A stretch of 38,680 nt of DNA from Burkholderiales bacterium (GTDB lineage Bacteria > Pseudomonadota > Gammaproteobacteria > Burkholderiales > JABEVD01): the NCBI GenBank assembly GCA_013044025.1, contig JABEVD010000095.1:1-38680 (forward strand), written 5' to 3'. Positions 9,516 through 22,203 of the stretch are shown piece by piece. The stretch's first letter is position 1; each line of letters starts with the position of its first letter. Below the pieces are notes generated by a model. It was not told the origin of the DNA. It worked only from the letters and a program-made list of their open reading frames with translations, and did no database searches. Position numbers and translations under genes: made by a program.

Positions 9516-10997
9516 TTACAATTTGCTGTGGGCGACATGCGCGAGCAGATCGCTCACCGAAGCATGCATGAGTTCGCTGACCGGAAGAGGATAAAGCCCC
9601 ATGCCGAGTACGCCGATGGCGAGAATCGCCAGGAACAGGAACTCCCTTCCCGAAATGTCGGCGAGTTCAGCGACATGAGAATTCGCGATGGCACCGAAAA
9701 TCACCCGCTTGAACATCCAAAGGGTGTATGCGGCGCCGAAAACCAGGGTGGTGGCAGCGCCGAAGGCGAGCCAGAAATTGGCCTTCATCGCACCCAGGAT
9801 CACCATGAACTCGCCGGCGAATCCGCTGGTTCCGGGAAGCCCGGAATTGGCCATGGCGAACAGCATGAAGAAGGCTGCGAACATCGGCATCTTGTTCGCC
9901 ACCCCACCGTAGTCGGAGATCTTCCTGCTATGCATCCTGTCGTAGAGCACGCCCACGCACAGGAACATCGCCCCTGAAACCAGACCATGCGAAATCATCT
10001 GCACGATCGCGCCTTCGGTGCCGATGGAATTGAAGATGAAGATGCCGAGCGTGACGAATCCCATGTGCGAAATCGAGGAATACGCGATCAGCTTCTTCAT
10101 GTCGGTCTGCACCAGAGCGACCAGGCCGATGTAGATCACCGCAATGAGCGACAGGGTGATCATGAAGCCCGAAAGCGCATGGCTCGCATCCGGCGCGATC
10201 GGCAGCGAGAATCTCAGGAAACCGTAAGCGCCCACTTTCAGCATGATCGCTGCGAGCACCACCGAGCCACCCGTCGGCGCTTCGACGTGCGCATCGGGCA
10301 GCCAGGTATGCACCGGCCACATCGGCACCTTGACTGCGAAGGCGAGAAAGAAAGCGATGAAGATGAAAATCTGCGCGGTGATACCGATCGGCAGCCTGTA
10401 ATAATCGAGAATGTTGAAGCTTCCCGACTTGTTGTACAGATAGATCAAGGCGACCAGCATCAGAAGAGAGCCGAGCAACGTGTACAGGAAGAACTTGATC
10501 GCAGCATAAACCCGGTTCGGTCCGCCCCATACGCCGATGATGATGAACATCGGAATCAGCATGGCTTCCCAGAATACGTAGAAAAGCAATGCATCGAGCG
10601 CCATGAAAACGCCGTTGACGATGCCGGACATGATGAGGAAGGCGGCCATGTATTGTGCAACCTTGTTCTCGATCACTTTCCAGCCTGCGATCACAACCAG
10701 CGGGGTAGTGAAACAGTTGAGCAATACCAGCCAGAGCGAAATTCCGTCCAGGCCCAGATGATAATTGACATGGAAGCGCTCCACCCACGGAACCATCTCG
10801 GTGAACTGCATTCCTGCCGTGGAAGGGTTGAACTGGGTATAAAGCGGTATGGCGACCAGGAAACCCAGGATCGAACCGACCAGGGCGATCATCCTGGCCA
10901 TGTTCGCATTCCTGTCTCCTCCGGTCGCGAGCACGGCAAGGCCCGCCAGGATCGGCAGCCATATCACCACGGACAGTATCGGCATTCCTAAAATCAT
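9516..10997 (-). CDS. nuoM: NADH-quinone oxidoreductase subunit M
   Basis: 493 aa; WPVHTWLPDAHVEAPTGGSVVLAAIMLKVGAYGFLRF, LIAYSSISHMGFVTLG. Confidence 0.97.
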   Translation of the reverse strand: MILGMPILSVVIWLPILAGLAVLATGGDRNANMARMIALVGSILGFLVAIPLYTQFNPSTAGMQFTEMVPWVERFHVNYHLGLDGISLWLVLLNCFTTPLVVIAGWKVIENKVAQYMAAFLIMSGIVNGVFMALDALLFYVFWEAMLIPMFIIIGVWGGPNRVYAAIKFFLYTLLGSLLMLVALIYLYNKSGSFNILDYYRLPIGITAQIFIFIAFFLAFAVKVPMWPVHTWLPDAHVEAPTGGSVVLAAIMLKVGAYGFLRFSLPIAPDASHALSGFMITLSLIAVIYIGLVALVQTDMKKLIAYSSISHMGFVTLGIFIFNSIGTEGAIVQMISHGLVSGAMFLCVGVLYDRMHSRKISDYGGVANKMPMFAAFFMLFAMANSGLPGTSGFAGEFMVILGAMKANFWLAFGAATTLVFGAAYTLWMFKRVIFGAIANSHVAELADISGREFLFLAILAIGVLGMGLYPLPVSELMHASVSDLLAHVAHSKL

Positions 10998-11017
10998 ATC
11001 AATCCTATTTCAAAAGT

Positions 11018-13000
11018 TCACGGCTTGACGAACCAGGCGTTGAGAACCCCGCTTATGCTCAGCAGAACGAAAAGGCCGAAGATCATGGCGAAGGCATAGT
11101 GATAGACGTATCCCGACTGCAGTTCCCGCATCAGTCTGGAAAATCCGGCCACCACTCGAGCCGCACCGTTGACGAAAAATCCGTCGATCACCCTGACGTC
11201 TCCCTTGCTCCACAGGAAGTTGCCGATCTTCCTGGCGCCTCCTGCAAAAAAGAAATCGTTGAATTCGTCGCAGTAATACTTGTTTTCCAGCAACTTGTAG
11301 ATGAAGCCGAAGCGCTCGGCGATTTTCGCGGGAAGATCGGTTCTCACCATGTACAGGAACCATGCGGTCAGAATCCCGAGCAGCGAAAGAATCATCGGCA
11401 AGGTCAGCAGGTTGTGCAGCACGATGTCGAGCGAGGAAGCGCTGTGATATTCCTCCTTGAGGTGGCCGAGCACGTCATGCACTTCCGAAACCACGATCGC
11501 GCTGCCGAAATAATCCCCGAACAACAGCGGCTTGATGTAAAGCCAGCCGGCCAGCATGGAAGGAATCGCGAGCAGGATGAGCGGCAGCGTCACCGTCCAG
11601 GGAGACTCGTGAAGATGCGACTCGGTGTGATGATCCATCCTGGGCTTGCCGTGGAAAGTCATGAACAGCAGGCGGAAGGAATAGAAGGCGGTCACGAAAG
11701 CGCTCGTCACCACCGCGAAGTAGGCGAATCCCGCTCCCGGGAGCTGGCAGTCGCGCACCGCATCGATGATCATGTCTTTCGAGAAGAATCCGGAGAAAGG
11801 AGGAATTCCGCACAGGGCGACAGAGCCCACCACCACGCACCAGTAGGTGATCGGCATGTATTTTCTGAGCCCGCCCATCTTTCTCATGTCCTGCTCGTGG
11901 TGCATCGCGATGATCACGGAACCCGCGGCCAGGAACAGCAGCGCCTTGAAAAATGCGTGCGTCATGAGATGGAAGATCGCGCCTGCGTAGGCGGATGCGC
12001 CCAGCGCAGTCGTCATGTAGCCGAGCTGGGAAAGCGTCGAATAGGCGATCACCCGCTTGATGTCGTTCTGTACCATGCCGAGGAAAGCCATGAACAGCGC
12101 CGTGATCGATCCGATCACCAGGATCACCGAAAGCGCGGTCTCGGAAAGCTCATAAAGCGGAGACATGCGCGCCACCATGAAAAGGCCGGCAGTCACCATG
12201 GTCGCTGCATGGATCAGCGCGGAAATCGGCGTCGGGCCTTCCATCGAATCGGGCAGCCAGACATGCAGGGGGAACTGCGCCGATTTTCCCATTGCGCCGA
12301 TGAAAAGAAAAATGCAGATCGCGGTCATCAGCAGCCATTGCGAACCCGGAATGATCTCGATGGTGTCCATGGTCATCGAAGGCGCCTTGGCGAACACGGA
12401 TTCATAATCGAGCGTGCCGAAATGCGCCATGATGAGCCCGATTCCCAGCAGGAAACCGAAGTCGCCCACGCGGTTCACCAGGAATGCCTTGAGGTTCGCA
12501 TAGATCGCGGTTGGCCTCGTGTACCAGAAACCGATCAGCAGGTAGGAGACGAGACCCACCGCTTCCCAGCCGAAAAAAAGCTGCAGGAAATTGTTCGACA
12601 TCACCAGCATCAGCATCGAGAAGGTGAAGAGCGAAATGTAGCTGAAAAAGCGCTGATAGCCGTCGTCGTCCTGCATGTAGCCGATGGTATAGATGTGCAC
12701 CATCAGCGAGACGAAAGTGACCACCAGCATCATCAGCACGGTCAGCCGGTCGATGAGGAATCCGATCTCGAAACGCACGTCTCCGGAAGTGAGCCAGGTA
12801 TAGACCGCACCGTTGAAATTGTGACCGGCCATCACGTCCTGAAAGATCAGGATCGAGCACAGAAAGGCCACCGCCACGCCGAGGATGGTGATGGAGTGCG
12901 ATGCCGTCCTGCCGATTTTTCTGCCGAAAAGCCCGGTGATCACGGCGCCGAAAAGCGGAGCCATCGGCACCAGCAGATACAGTTTTTGCATATCGGTCAT
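11018..13000 (-). CDS. nuoL: NADH-quinone oxidoreductase subunit L
   Basis: 660 aa; FPLHVWLPDSMEGPTPISALIHAATMVTAGLFMVARMSPL. Confidence 0.97.
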   Translation of the reverse strand: MTDMQKLYLLVPMAPLFGAVITGLFGRKIGRTASHSITILGVAVAFLCSILIFQDVMAGHNFNGAVYTWLTSGDVRFEIGFLIDRLTVLMMLVVTFVSLMVHIYTIGYMQDDDGYQRFFSYISLFTFSMLMLVMSNNFLQLFFGWEAVGLVSYLLIGFWYTRPTAIYANLKAFLVNRVGDFGFLLGIGLIMAHFGTLDYESVFAKAPSMTMDTIEIIPGSQWLLMTAICIFLFIGAMGKSAQFPLHVWLPDSMEGPTPISALIHAATMVTAGLFMVARMSPLYELSETALSVILVIGSITALFMAFLGMVQNDIKRVIAYSTLSQLGYMTTALGASAYAGAIFHLMTHAFFKALLFLAAGSVIIAMHHEQDMRKMGGLRKYMPITYWCVVVGSVALCGIPPFSGFFSKDMIIDAVRDCQLPGAGFAYFAVVTSAFVTAFYSFRLLFMTFHGKPRMDHHTESHLHESPWTVTLPLILLAIPSMLAGWLYIKPLLFGDYFGSAIVVSEVHDVLGHLKEEYHSASSLDIVLHNLLTLPMILSLLGILTAWFLYMVRTDLPAKIAERFGFIYKLLENKYYCDEFNDFFFAGGARKIGNFLWSKGDVRVIDGFFVNGAARVVAGFSRLMRELQSGYVYHYAFAMIFGLFVLLSISGVLNAWFVKP

Positions 13001-13002
13001 GC

Positions 13003-13308
13003 TTATCCTTTAAGGCTGTCGATTTCGTCCACGTTCACCGTTCCACGATTGCGGAACAGCACCACCAGAATGGCGAGCCCGATGGCGGATTCGGCTGCTG
13101 CGACGGTCAGAATGAAGAACACGATGATCTGCCCCGCCGTATCGCCGAGATAGCGGGAAAAGGCGATGAAGTTCATGTTGACGGCGAGCAGCATCAGCTC
13201 GATCGCCATCAGGATGATGATCAGGTTCTTCCTGTTGAGGATAATGCCGACGATCCCGATTGCGAACAGAATCGCGCCCAGCACCAGATAATGCGATAGT
13301 GACAACAC
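13003..13308 (-). CDS. nuoK: NADH-quinone oxidoreductase subunit K
   Basis: 101 aa; [47 protein letters not shown]. Confidence 0.97.
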   Translation of the reverse strand: MLSLSHYLVLGAILFAIGIVGIILNRKNLIIILMAIELMLLAVNMNFIAFSRYLGDTAGQIIVFFILTVAAAESAIGLAILVVLFRNRGTVNVDEIDSLKG

Positions 13309-13324
13309 CCGAATTCCCCCTTAC

Positions 13325-13933
13325 TTAACGTTCGGCTCGCTTGGCCGGTCTGATGTCGACGAGGCGGACCCTTTCCGACCTCTTCACTGCGACCTGCCAG
13401 GCTGCATCCTGCGACTTGGTTCCCTTGCGGCGGCGCAAGGTGAGCGCAATCGCGGCTACGATCGATACCAGCAGCACGACCGCTGCAATTTCGAACGGAT
13501 AGACATATTGCGTATACAGCAGGGTGCCGATTTCACCGGTGTTGCTGTATCCGGCAGGATGCGCCTCGGGGGCGATCATGCCGGCGAGTCCGAAGCGCTC
13601 GCTGCCGAGGACGATCCACATCTCGACCACCATGATGGAAGCGAGCAAGGCACCGAAGGGAAGCCAAGCCCAGATTCCTTCCCGGATCTTCAGCAGGTTG
13701 ATCTCCAGCATCATCACCACGAACAGGAACAGCACCATGACCGCGCCCACATACACGAGCACCAGCACGATGGCGAGAAACTCCGCTTCGAGAAGAAGCC
13801 ACAGCCCCGCCGCTGTGAAGAAGGCCAGCACCAGAAAAAGCGCCGCATGGACCGGATTCCTCACCGTGATCACGGCAAGGGAGGAAAGCACCAGCACGGC
13901 AGCGAAGAAATAGAAAACCAGTGTCTCGATCAT
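13325..13933 (-). CDS. nuoJ: NADH-quinone oxidoreductase subunit J
   Basis: 202 aa; NPVHAALFLVLAFFTAAGLWLLLEAEFLAIVLVLVYVGAVMVLFLFVVMML. Confidence 0.96.
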   Translation of the reverse strand: MIETLVFYFFAAVLVLSSLAVITVRNPVHAALFLVLAFFTAAGLWLLLEAEFLAIVLVLVYVGAVMVLFLFVVMMLEINLLKIREGIWAWLPFGALLASIMVVEMWIVLGSERFGLAGMIAPEAHPAGYSNTGEIGTLLYTQYVYPFEIAAVVLLVSIVAAIALTLRRRKGTKSQDAAWQVAVKRSERVRLVDIRPAKRAER

Positions 13934-13942
13934 GTTTTCAAC

Positions 13943-14431
13943 CTAGCGGTAGCGCGCATCCTGCGCGCGGTCAGCTGCAATCTGCTCTTCGTTCTTGTCG
14001 CCGATGGCGAGCAGCATGGGTTTGGTGTAGAGCAGTTCGCTCCTCTTTTCTGCGTGATACTCGAAAATCCTGGTCTCCACGATCGAATCGACCGGGCAGG
14101 ATTCCTCACAGAATCCGCAGAAGATGCATTTGGACAGGTCGATGTCGTAGCGGGTGGTGCGACGGGTTCCATCCTCGCGCTGTTCCGAGTCGATGGTGAT
14201 CGCAAGCGCAGGACAGACCGCTTCGCAAAGCTTGCAGGCGATGCAGCGTTCCTCGCCGTTGGGATAGCGGCGCAATGCGTGCAGTCCCCTGAAGCGGTTC
14301 GACTGCGGCGTCTTCTCTTCCGGAAACTGCACCGTGATCTTGCGTGCGAAGAGATAGCGTCCCGTGAGGGCCATGCCCTGCACCAGCTCCAAGAGCAGGT
14401 AGGTTTTAAAAAAGTCCTTGATCCATTTCAT
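13943..14431 (-). CDS. nuoI: NADH-quinone oxidoreductase subunit I
   Basis: 162 aa; two 4Fe-4S motifs [12 protein letters not shown] and [12 protein letters not shown]. Confidence 0.97.
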   Translation of the reverse strand: MKWIKDFFKTYLLLELVQGMALTGRYLFARKITVQFPEEKTPQSNRFRGLHALRRYPNGEERCIACKLCEAVCPALAITIDSEQREDGTRRTTRYDIDLSKCIFCGFCEESCPVDSIVETRIFEYHAEKRSELLYTKPMLLAIGDKNEEQIAADRAQDARYR

Positions 14432-14444
14432 CTCGATTTTCTCC

Positions 14445-15473
14445 TCACCACAGCCACAGCGGAGTCTGCATCCAGGCGCCGACGACGACGATCCAGACCA
14501 GCGTCACGGGAATGAATACCTTCCATCCAAGACGCATGATCTGGTCGTAGCGGTACCTCGGGAAGGTTGCGCGAATCCAGAGGAAAACGAAGAGCAGGAA
14601 AGCGATCTTGCCGAGCAGCCAGAAAATTCCGGGAATCCAGGTGAACGGCGCGATATTGACGGGAGGAAGCCAGCCGCCCAGGAACATCAGGGAACAAAGC
14701 GCGGACACCAGGATCATGTTGGCATATTCAGCCAGATAGAACACCGAGAAGGTCATGCCGGAATATTCCACATGGAAACCCGCCACGATTTCGGATTCGC
14801 CTTCGGCCACGTCGAATGGAGCGCGATTGGTTTCAGCCACCGCGGAAATCATGTACACGAGAAAAAGCGGAAACAGCGGGATGAAATACCAGTTCCAGAA
14901 ACCGCCTCCATGCTGTCCTTTCACGATCTCGCCGAGATTGAGGCTGCCCGCCACCATCAGCACGCCTACCAGCGCGAACCCCATCGCGATCTCGTAGGAG
15001 ACGATCTGCGCGGCGGAGCGGATCGCGCCGAGAAACGCATACTTGGAGTTCGACGCCCATCCGGAGACGATCACGCCATACACGCCCATCGAGGTGATGG
15101 CGAGAATGAAGAGCAGACCGGCATTGACATTCGCAAGCACGAGTTCGGGAGAAAAAGGAACCACCGCCCAGGCGACCAGCGCGGGGGCAATCGCAAGAAC
15201 CGGCGCCAGCAGGAAAAGGAACTTGTTCGATTCCTCCGGGATGATGATTTCCTTGAAAAGGATCTTCACCGCGTCCGCGATCGGTTGCAAAAGCCCGCGT
15301 GGACCCACCCGGTTCGGCCCGATCCGGACCTGGATGTAGCCGATCACCTTGCGCTCTGCGAGCGTGATGTAAGCGACCGTTCCAAGGATCGGCAGGACCA
15401 GCGCGACGATCTTCACCAGCGTCCAGACGACAGGCCATGCAGGACCGAGAAGTTGTTGAAAATATTCCATCAC
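14445..15473 (-). CDS. nuoH: NADH-quinone oxidoreductase subunit H
   Basis: 342 aa; [40 protein letters not shown] overlap with nuoG. Confidence 0.97.
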   Translation of the reverse strand: MMEYFQQLLGPAWPVVWTLVKIVALVLPILGTVAYITLAERKVIGYIQVRIGPNRVGPRGLLQPIADAVKILFKEIIIPEESNKFLFLLAPVLAIAPALVAWAVVPFSPELVLANVNAGLLFILAITSMGVYGVIVSGWASNSKYAFLGAIRSAAQIVSYEIAMGFALVGVLMVAGSLNLGEIVKGQHGGGFWNWYFIPLFPLFLVYMISAVAETNRAPFDVAEGESEIVAGFHVEYSGMTFSVFYLAEYANMILVSALCSLMFLGGWLPPVNIAPFTWIPGIFWLLGKIAFLLFVFLWIRATFPRYRYDQIMRLGWKVFIPVTLVWIVVVGAWMQTPLWLW

Positions 15474-17746
15474 AAACGCTCCACGATGATCTGCCCGAAC
15501 ATCGGACCGAGGTTAGAGGTCATTGAATGCCCTGCCGCGATCGCCACACAATCGTCCGAAAGTCCTTCGTCGAGACGCGCGTGGATGCTGACTTCGCCCT
15601 CTCCCTGCCTGACGAGGACGGGGGATCCGTCTTCGATCCCGAGCTTCGCGAGCAACTTCGCATTCATTGCGGCCGCGGGCGCTGCCGCCAGCGCGGCATT
15701 TTGCAGGGATGGCGCGCGGCGAACCAGCGAATCCGCCGAATAGATCGGAACGTGACTCACGCGCTGCAGTCCATGAACGGGTTCTGCTGCTGCGCAATCC
15801 CCATCCGGGGCGTTGCCAAGTCTGGAGGAAGAAAGGTCGATTTCATCGAGCACCTGCTTCGAATCCTCGTAATCGAATCCTGCCACGCCCATCATGTTGC
15901 CGAGCACCCTCAACACCTTCCAGCCAGGACGGGTATCCTGAAGGGGAGAGACTGCGCCGGCGAAGCTCTGCGCGCGCCCTTCCGCGTTCACGAAAGTGCC
16001 GGAAGTTTCGGTAAATGGAGCGATCGGCAGCATCACGTCCGCATATTCGCATGCCTTGTGCGAGAAGGAAGTGAAGGCCACGACCATTTCAGCCTTTTCC
16101 ATCGCGGCAAGCGCTGCCTGTGGATCGTTGCAATCGAGTTCCACCTCGGCATTCCAGAGCAGATAGGCGTGCCTCGGATCCTTCAGCATGGAAGCTGCAT
16201 CGAGGCCGGATTTTCCAGGCAGCGCGTTGGCAAGATATCCGCCCACGCTGTTCGCAGCTTCTCCGGTGAATCCGAATTTCGCGCCCAGTCTGGCTGCGAT
16301 CTTGGAAGCGAGAACATGGATCGCGGATGCGTCGGGATGATTCGTTGCAAGATTGCCGAGCAGGATTCCGACATTCTTTCCGGAAGCCAGGCTTTTCGCG
16401 ATATCCGCAGCGACTCCTTTTGAATCGGACGTATTCTCAAGCGCGGACAAAACACCGCCCAGCGTTTGGGCAATCCTGTCAGGTGAAGCGGCTGCGATGT
16501 GTTTCGCTGAAATCCGGTTCGCATCTTCGGAAGGATTGATGAAGGATACTTCCAGTCCCTTTTTCGCAGCCTGACGGATGCGGTTCGCCAGAAGCGGATG
16601 ATCGTTCCTCAGATGACTGCCCACCACGAGCAACCTGTCGAGTTGGGAGACTTCCGAAATCTTCATGCCGAGCCAGGGAGCACCCTCGCTCTTCACCCTG
16701 AAATCGGACCGTCTCAGACGAAAATCGATGTTTTCCGACCCGATTCCGCGCATCAGCTTCTGCAGCAGATGCAGTTCTTCCAGCGTGGAATGAGGCGTGG
16801 CAAGCGCGCCGATCGCGGCAGCGCCTTTCGCGGAGACAATGTCCTTCAGCCCGCGCGCGACATATTCGAGCGCGACCTTCCAGTCGACTTCACGCCATTC
16901 TCCGCCCTGCCTGATCATGGGCTTGGTCAGTCTTTCTGCGGAATTGAGGGCCTCGTAGGAGAAGCGGTCCTTGTCGGAAATCCAGCATTCGTTGATTTCC
17001 TCGTTCTCCACCGGCAGCACGCGCATCACCCGGTTGTTTCTCACCTGGATGGAAATGTTCGTGCCCAGGCTGCAATGCGGGCTCACCGAGCGGCGACGCG
17101 AAAGCTCCCAGTTCCTCGCCGAATAACGGAATGGCTTGCTGGTGAGCGCGCCCACCGGGCAAAGATCGATCATGTTTCCGGACAGCTCCGAATCCACGGT
17201 CCTGGAAACGAAAGGCATGATCTCGGAATGCTCGCCGCGTCCTCCCATGCCGAGTTCCATGATTCCGGCGATTTCCTGACCGAAACGCACGCAGCGGGTG
17301 CAATGGATGCAGCGTGTCATGTCGGTGGAAATGAGCGACCCAAGATTCTTGTTGGAAACCACCCTCTTTTCTTCTTCGAAGCGGGATTCCACCCCGCCAT
17401 AGCCAACCGAGAGATCCTGAAGCTGGCATTCGCCGCCCTGATCGCAGATCGGGCAATCCAGAGGATGGTTGATGAGCAGGAATTCCATGACCGCCTTCTG
17501 CGCCTGGACAGCAAGCTGGGAATGGGTTTTCACCTTCATTCCGGCGGCCACCGGCGTCGCGCAGGCGGGAAGGGGTTTGGGCGCCTTCTCCACCTCGACG
17601 AGGCACATGCGGCAATTCGCGGCGATCGAAAGCTTCTTGTGGTAGCAAAAATGCGGCACGTAGACGCCGACCTTGCCGGCGGCATCCATGATCGTGCTGC
17701 CCTGGGGCACGCTGACCGGTTTTCCGTCTATTTCGATTTCAAGCAT
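15470..17746 (-). CDS. nuoG: NADH-quinone oxidoreductase subunit G
   Basis: 758 aa; 2Fe-2S N-terminus [40 protein letters not shown], molybdopterin oxidoreductase-like C-terminus. Confidence 0.97.
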   Translation of the reverse strand: MLEIEIDGKPVSVPQGSTIMDAAGKVGVYVPHFCYHKKLSIAANCRMCLVEVEKAPKPLPACATPVAAGMKVKTHSQLAVQAQKAVMEFLLINHPLDCPICDQGGECQLQDLSVGYGGVESRFEEEKRVVSNKNLGSLISTDMTRCIHCTRCVRFGQEIAGIMELGMGGRGEHSEIMPFVSRTVDSELSGNMIDLCPVGALTSKPFRYSARNWELSRRRSVSPHCSLGTNISIQVRNNRVMRVLPVENEEINECWISDKDRFSYEALNSAERLTKPMIRQGGEWREVDWKVALEYVARGLKDIVSAKGAAAIGALATPHSTLEELHLLQKLMRGIGSENIDFRLRRSDFRVKSEGAPWLGMKISEVSQLDRLLVVGSHLRNDHPLLANRIRQAAKKGLEVSFINPSEDANRISAKHIAAASPDRIAQTLGGVLSALENTSDSKGVAADIAKSLASGKNVGILLGNLATNHPDASAIHVLASKIAARLGAKFGFTGEAANSVGGYLANALPGKSGLDAASMLKDPRHAYLLWNAEVELDCNDPQAALAAMEKAEMVVAFTSFSHKACEYADVMLPIAPFTETSGTFVNAEGRAQSFAGAVSPLQDTRPGWKVLRVLGNMMGVAGFDYEDSKQVLDEIDLSSSRLGNAPDGDCAAAEPVHGLQRVSHVPIYSADSLVRRAPSLQNAALAAAPAAAMNAKLLAKLGIEDGSPVLVRQGEGEVSIHARLDEGLSDDCVAIAAGHSMTSNLGPMFGQIIVERL

Positions 17747-17756
17747 ATCTTACCGT

Positions 17757-19031
17757 TCAAGAAGAAGCGGGGACCATGCATTTCATATGGTCGATGTGGT
17801 ACTGGAATTCATCGCGAAAGGTCTTCACGAAGCTCCTCACCGGCATCGCTGCTGCATCTCCGAGCGCGCAGATGGTGCGGCCCTGGATGTTGTCGGACAG
17901 GTTGAGCAGAAGATCGAGATCCTCGTTCCTGCCCTTCCCGGACTCGATCCTGTCGATCATGCGGTGCATCCAGCCGGTCCCCTCGCGGCAAGGGGTGCAT
18001 TGTCCGCAGGATTCCTCGTAGTAGAAATAGGCGAGGCGCTGCAATGCTTTGACCATACAGACCGTCTCGTCCATGATGATCACGGCGCCCGATCCGAGAT
18101 AGGATCCCGCTTTCGCGATCGAATCGTAATCCATGTCGAGTTCCATCATCACTTCGCCTGTCAGGACCGGCATCGAAGATCCACCGGGAATGCAGGCTTT
18201 GAGCTTCCTTCCGCCGCGCATTCCGCCGGCCATTTCCAGCAGTTTCGCGAAAGGCGTGCCGAGCGACACTTCGTAATTGCCGGGGCGATTGACATGACCT
18301 GAAACGGAGAAGATCTTGGTCCCGCCGTTGTTGGGCTTGCCCAATGCCTGATATTTTTCTCCGCCGTTCAGGATGATCCAGGGAACCGATGCGAAAGTCT
18401 CGGTATTGTTGATGGTGGTGGGCTTGCCATAGAGGCCGAAGCTCGCAGGAAAGGGAGGCTTGAAGCGCGGCTGCCCCTTCTTACCCTCGATCGATTCGAG
18501 CAGCGCGGTTTCCTCGCCGCAGATGTAGGCGCCGTATCCGTGATGATTGTGAAGCTGGAAGGAAAACCCGGACCCCAGGATGTTGTTCCCGAGATAGCCC
18601 GCGGCTCTTGCCTCGTCGATGGCTTCTTCAGCACGCTCGTAGACTTCCCAGATCTCGCCGTGGATGTAGTTGTATCCAACCGGAATGCCCATGGCATAGG
18701 CGGCGATGATCATTCCCTCGATCAGCATGTGCGGGTTGTAGCGCATGATGTCGCGGTCCTTGAACGTGCCGGGTTCGCCCTCGTCGGTATTGCAGACGAG
18801 ATATTTGGCACCGGTATAGTTCTTCGGCATGAAGCTCCACTTGAGGCCGGTCGGGAATCCTGCGCCCCCGCGGCCGCGCAATGCGGATTTCTTGACTTCG
18901 TCGATCACCTGCTCCGGCGTCATCTTCTCGTCGAAGATTTTCCTGAGCGCGGCATATCCGCCGCGCTTTTCGTAATCCGCGAGACGCCAGGTCCTGTCTC
19001 CGTCCAGTCCCTTGAGGAGTATCTGTTCCAT
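17757..19031 (-). CDS. nuoF: NADH-quinone oxidoreductase subunit F
   Basis: 424 aa; [54 protein letters not shown]. Confidence 0.98.
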   Translation of the reverse strand: MEQILLKGLDGDRTWRLADYEKRGGYAALRKIFDEKMTPEQVIDEVKKSALRGRGGAGFPTGLKWSFMPKNYTGAKYLVCNTDEGEPGTFKDRDIMRYNPHMLIEGMIIAAYAMGIPVGYNYIHGEIWEVYERAEEAIDEARAAGYLGNNILGSGFSFQLHNHHGYGAYICGEETALLESIEGKKGQPRFKPPFPASFGLYGKPTTINNTETFASVPWIILNGGEKYQALGKPNNGGTKIFSVSGHVNRPGNYEVSLGTPFAKLLEMAGGMRGGRKLKACIPGGSSMPVLTGEVMMELDMDYDSIAKAGSYLGSGAVIIMDETVCMVKALQRLAYFYYEESCGQCTPCREGTGWMHRMIDRIESGKGRNEDLDLLLNLSDNIQGRTICALGDAAAMPVRSFVKTFRDEFQYHIDHMKCMVPASS

Positions 19032-19033
19032 AG

Positions 19034-19510
19034 CTATTCCAGTTCAGCCAGAATTTTGTCGACTTCCGCAGGCGTGAGCGATCCGCACATCTTCACATTG
19101 TTCAAAATGAAGAGCGGAGCTTCGCCGCATGCGCCGAAACACTCCCCTTCCTTCAGGGTGTATTTCCCGTCCGGGGTGGTTTCGTTGAATCCGATGCCGA
19201 GCTTGCCTTTGAGATAGCCACCGATGTCGTTGGCGCCGGAAAGCGCGCATGGCAGGTTGGTGCAAAGCGTGATCTTGTATTTTCCGACCGGCTTCAGGTC
19301 GTACATATTGTAGAAGCTGGCGACCTCGTAGACCGCGATCGACTCCATTTCCAGATATTTCGCAACGAAGGCGATGGTTTCCGGCGCGAGCCAGCCCTTC
19401 TCCATCTGCGCGATCCTGAGCGCAGACATCACGGCGGACTGCTTCTGATCCGCAGGGTATTTGGCGATTTCCCTGTCGATTTTCACCAGGGATTCGGCAC
19501 TCAGCGTCAT
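19034..19510 (-). CDS. nuoE: NADH-quinone oxidoreductase subunit E
   Basis: [41 protein letters not shown]...CTNLPC...[11 protein letters not shown]; longer ORF trimmed to the ATG overlapping the nuoD stop (ATGA). Confidence 0.95.
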   Translation of the reverse strand: MTLSAESLVKIDREIAKYPADQKQSAVMSALRIAQMEKGWLAPETIAFVAKYLEMESIAVYEVASFYNMYDLKPVGKYKITLCTNLPCALSGANDIGGYLKGKLGIGFNETTPDGKYTLKEGECFGACGEAPLFILNNVKMCGSLTPAEVDKILAELE

Positions 19511-20760
19511 CGATCCACCTCCCCGAAAACGATATCCTGCGTCCCGATAATCGCAACGACGTCTGCTATCATGTGTCCTTTCGACATTTCTTCGAGAGAA
19601 GCGATGTGCGCAAAACCGGGCGCCCTGATCTTCATGCGGTAAGGCTTGTTCGCCCCGTCGGAGACGAGATAGATCCCGAATTCTCCTTTCGGATGCTCCA
19701 CCGCAGCATAGGCTTCCCCTTCGGGCACATGCATTCCTTCGCTGAACAGCTTGAAGTGGTGAATCAGGTCTTCCATGTTTTCCTTCATGGAAGCGCGGGA
19801 AGGCGGCGCCACCTTGTGGTTCTCGGTGATGACCGGGCCGGGATTGGCACGCAGCCAGTCCACGCACTGTTTCACGATGCGGTTGGACTGGCGCAGCTCT
19901 TCCACGCGCACCAGGTAGCGATCGTAACAGTCTCCGTTGACCCCGACCGGGATCTGAAAATCCATCCTGTCGTACACTTCATAGGGACGGTTCTTGCGAA
20001 GATCCCATTCGATTCCTGAACCTCTCAGCATCGGGCCGGTGAATCCCATCTGCAGGGCGCGCTCTGGAGAAACCACGCCGATTCCGACGGTTCTCTGCTT
20101 CCAGATGCGGTTTTCGGTGAGCAGCGTTTCGTATTCGTCGACATAGCGGGGAAAACGCTTGGTGAAATCCTCGATGAAATCGAGCAGGGAGCCCTGCCGG
20201 TTCTCGTTCATCGACTTCACGGCGGATTCGTTGTGCCACTTGGACGCCTGGTATTGCGGCATCACGTCCGGAAGATCGCGGTACACCCCCCCCGGACGAT
20301 AATAGGCGGCATGCATGCGCGCCCCGGAAACCGCTTCGTAACAGTCGAACAGATCTTCGCGCTCGCGAAATGCATACAGGAATACGGTCATCGCGCCGAT
20401 GTCGAGCGCATGCGCGCCGAGCCAGAGCAGATGATTCAGGATTCGGGTGATCTCGTCGAACATCACGCGGATGTATTGAGCGCGGATCGGCACGTCGATC
20501 TGCAGCAGCTTCTCGATCGCCATCACATAGGCATGTTCGTTCGACATCATCGAAACATAATCCAGCCTGTCCATGTAAGGCACGGATTGCAGGAAGGTCT
20601 TGTGCTCGGCAAGCTTCTCCGTCGCCCGATGCAGCAGGCCGATATGCGGATCGGCGCGCTCGATCACTTCGCCGTCGAGCTCCAGAACGAGTCGCAGCAC
20701 GCCGTGCGCGGACGGATGCTGCGGCCCGAAATTCAACGTGTAATTTCTGATTTCAGCCAT
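19507..20760 (-). CDS. nuoD: NADH-quinone oxidoreductase subunit D
   Basis: 417 aa; [43 protein letters not shown]. Confidence 0.98.
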   Translation of the reverse strand: MAEIRNYTLNFGPQHPSAHGVLRLVLELDGEVIERADPHIGLLHRATEKLAEHKTFLQSVPYMDRLDYVSMMSNEHAYVMAIEKLLQIDVPIRAQYIRVMFDEITRILNHLLWLGAHALDIGAMTVFLYAFREREDLFDCYEAVSGARMHAAYYRPGGVYRDLPDVMPQYQASKWHNESAVKSMNENRQGSLLDFIEDFTKRFPRYVDEYETLLTENRIWKQRTVGIGVVSPERALQMGFTGPMLRGSGIEWDLRKNRPYEVYDRMDFQIPVGVNGDCYDRYLVRVEELRQSNRIVKQCVDWLRANPGPVITENHKVAPPSRASMKENMEDLIHHFKLFSEGMHVPEGEAYAAVEHPKGEFGIYLVSDGANKPYRMKIRAPGFAHIASLEEMSKGHMIADVVAIIGTQDIVFGEVDR

Positions 20761-20763
20761 TTG

Positions 20764-21336
20764 TCATGCCTCGCCGTAATTCTCTTCACGCACGATGCGC
20801 GGCGTGTTCTCCCTCGGCACCACGGTGACGGGCTGATAGACGACGCGCCCGAGATGTTCGTCGTAGCGCATTTCCACGTTTCCGGAGAGGGGAAAATCCT
20901 TCCTGAAAGGGTTGCCGACGAATCCGTAATCGGTGAGCAGGCGCCGCAGATCCGGGTGTCCCGAGAACATGATCCCGTACAGATCGAATGCTTCCCGCTC
21001 GTACCAGTTCGCGCAGTTCCACACAGGAATGCAGGACTCGACCACCGGAAAATCGTCGTCTTCGGCATACACCCTGACCCTCAACCGCTCGTTGCGACTC
21101 ACCGCGAGCAGATGATAGACGACCGCGAATCTCCTGCCTTCGCGCCCGCCGTTTCCGTAGGTGAGGTAATCCACTCCGCAAAGATCGATGAGCATCTCGA
21201 AACCCATCTCTTTAAGCTTCGCAAGCGATTCCAGCAGACCCGCTGCAGCAATCTCGATGGTGATTTCATCCAGCCGATCCGTGTGGCTCAGCAGTTTCCC
21301 GGACAGAGCCTCTTCGAATTGATTCCTGTCGATCAT
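20764..21336 (-). CDS. nuoC: NADH-quinone oxidoreductase subunit C
   Basis: [16 protein letters not shown]...; [46 protein letters not shown] trimmed to the ATG overlapping the nuoB stop. Confidence 0.95.
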   Translation of the reverse strand: MIDRNQFEEALSGKLLSHTDRLDEITIEIAAAGLLESLAKLKEMGFEMLIDLCGVDYLTYGNGGREGRRFAVVYHLLAVSRNERLRVRVYAEDDDFPVVESCIPVWNCANWYEREAFDLYGIMFSGHPDLRRLLTDYGFVGNPFRKDFPLSGNVEMRYDEHLGRVVYQPVTVVPRENTPRIVREENYGEA

Positions 21337-21815
21337 GATTGTCTGGCGATGGTATTGGTGCGTTTGATCTTGTTCTGCAGCTGAATGACGCCGTACAGAA
21401 GCGCTTCGGCCGTGGGAGGACACCCTGGCACATAAATGTCGACGGGGACGATGCGATCGCATCCTCTCACCACCGAATAGGAGTAATGATAATAGCCGCC
21501 GCCGTTTGCGCAGGACCCCATGGAAATCACCCAGCGCGGCTCGGACATCTGGTCGTAGACCTTCCTGAGGGCGGGCGCCATCTTGTTGCAAAGAGTCCCG
21601 GCCACCACCATCACGTCGGACTGGCGGGGACTCGCGCGAAACACCACCCCGAAGCGGTCCAGGTCATAGCGGGAGGCACCCGCATGCATCATTTCGACTG
21701 CGCAACAGGCAAGACCAAAAGTCATCGGCCAAAGGGAGCCGGTTCTCGCCCAGTTGATCACATTGTCGATCTGGGTGGTGACGACCCCCTTCTCGAGAAT
21801 GCCCTCTATTCCCAT
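21333..21815 (-). CDS. nuoB: NADH-quinone oxidoreductase subunit B
   Basis: 160 aa; [66 protein letters not shown]. Confidence 0.98.
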   Translation of the reverse strand: MGIEGILEKGVVTTQIDNVINWARTGSLWPMTFGLACCAVEMMHAGASRYDLDRFGVVFRASPRQSDVMVVAGTLCNKMAPALRKVYDQMSEPRWVISMGSCANGGGYYHYSYSVVRGCDRIVPVDIYVPGCPPTAEALLYGVIQLQNKIKRTNTIARQS

Positions 21816-22162
21816 TCAAGCGCCCCCTTCGTCCATTCGTAAACAAAACCGATCGTGAGAATCCCCAGGAAAACCACCATGGACAGAAAGCCGAAAAGAC
21901 CGAGCTTCTTGAGGACCACGGCCCAGGGAAAAAGAAAAGCGATTTCGAGATCGAACAGGATGAACAGGATCGCGACCAGGTAATAGCGGACGTCGAACTT
22001 CATGCGGGCATCATCGAAGGCCTCGAAACCGCACTCGTATGGGGAATTTTTTTCCGCGTCAGGACGATGCGGACCCAGTATGGCACCAGCTACCATGGGA
22101 GCAACCCCCATGACGATGCCGACAAAAATGAACAGCAGTACCGGAAAGTACTCTTGCAGCAT
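21806..22162 (-). CDS. nuoA: NADH-quinone oxidoreductase subunit A
   Basis: 118 aa; [53 protein letters not shown] upstream. Confidence 0.97.
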   Translation of the reverse strand: MLQEYFPVLLFIFVGIVMGVAPMVAGAILGPHRPDAEKNSPYECGFEAFDDARMKFDVRYYLVAILFILFDLEIAFLFPWAVVLKKLGLFGFLSMVVFLGILTIGFVYEWTKGALEWE

Positions 22163-22203
22163 AATGCCCCTCCTCCAAACTTGACCGCGGACTGGCGCCC
22201 GGG

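Noticed and set aside
11099-13153. 684 aa plus-strand ORF antisense to nuoL
   Set aside because: His/Arg/Glu-rich shadow translation of a hydrophobic membrane protein; no recognisable domain.
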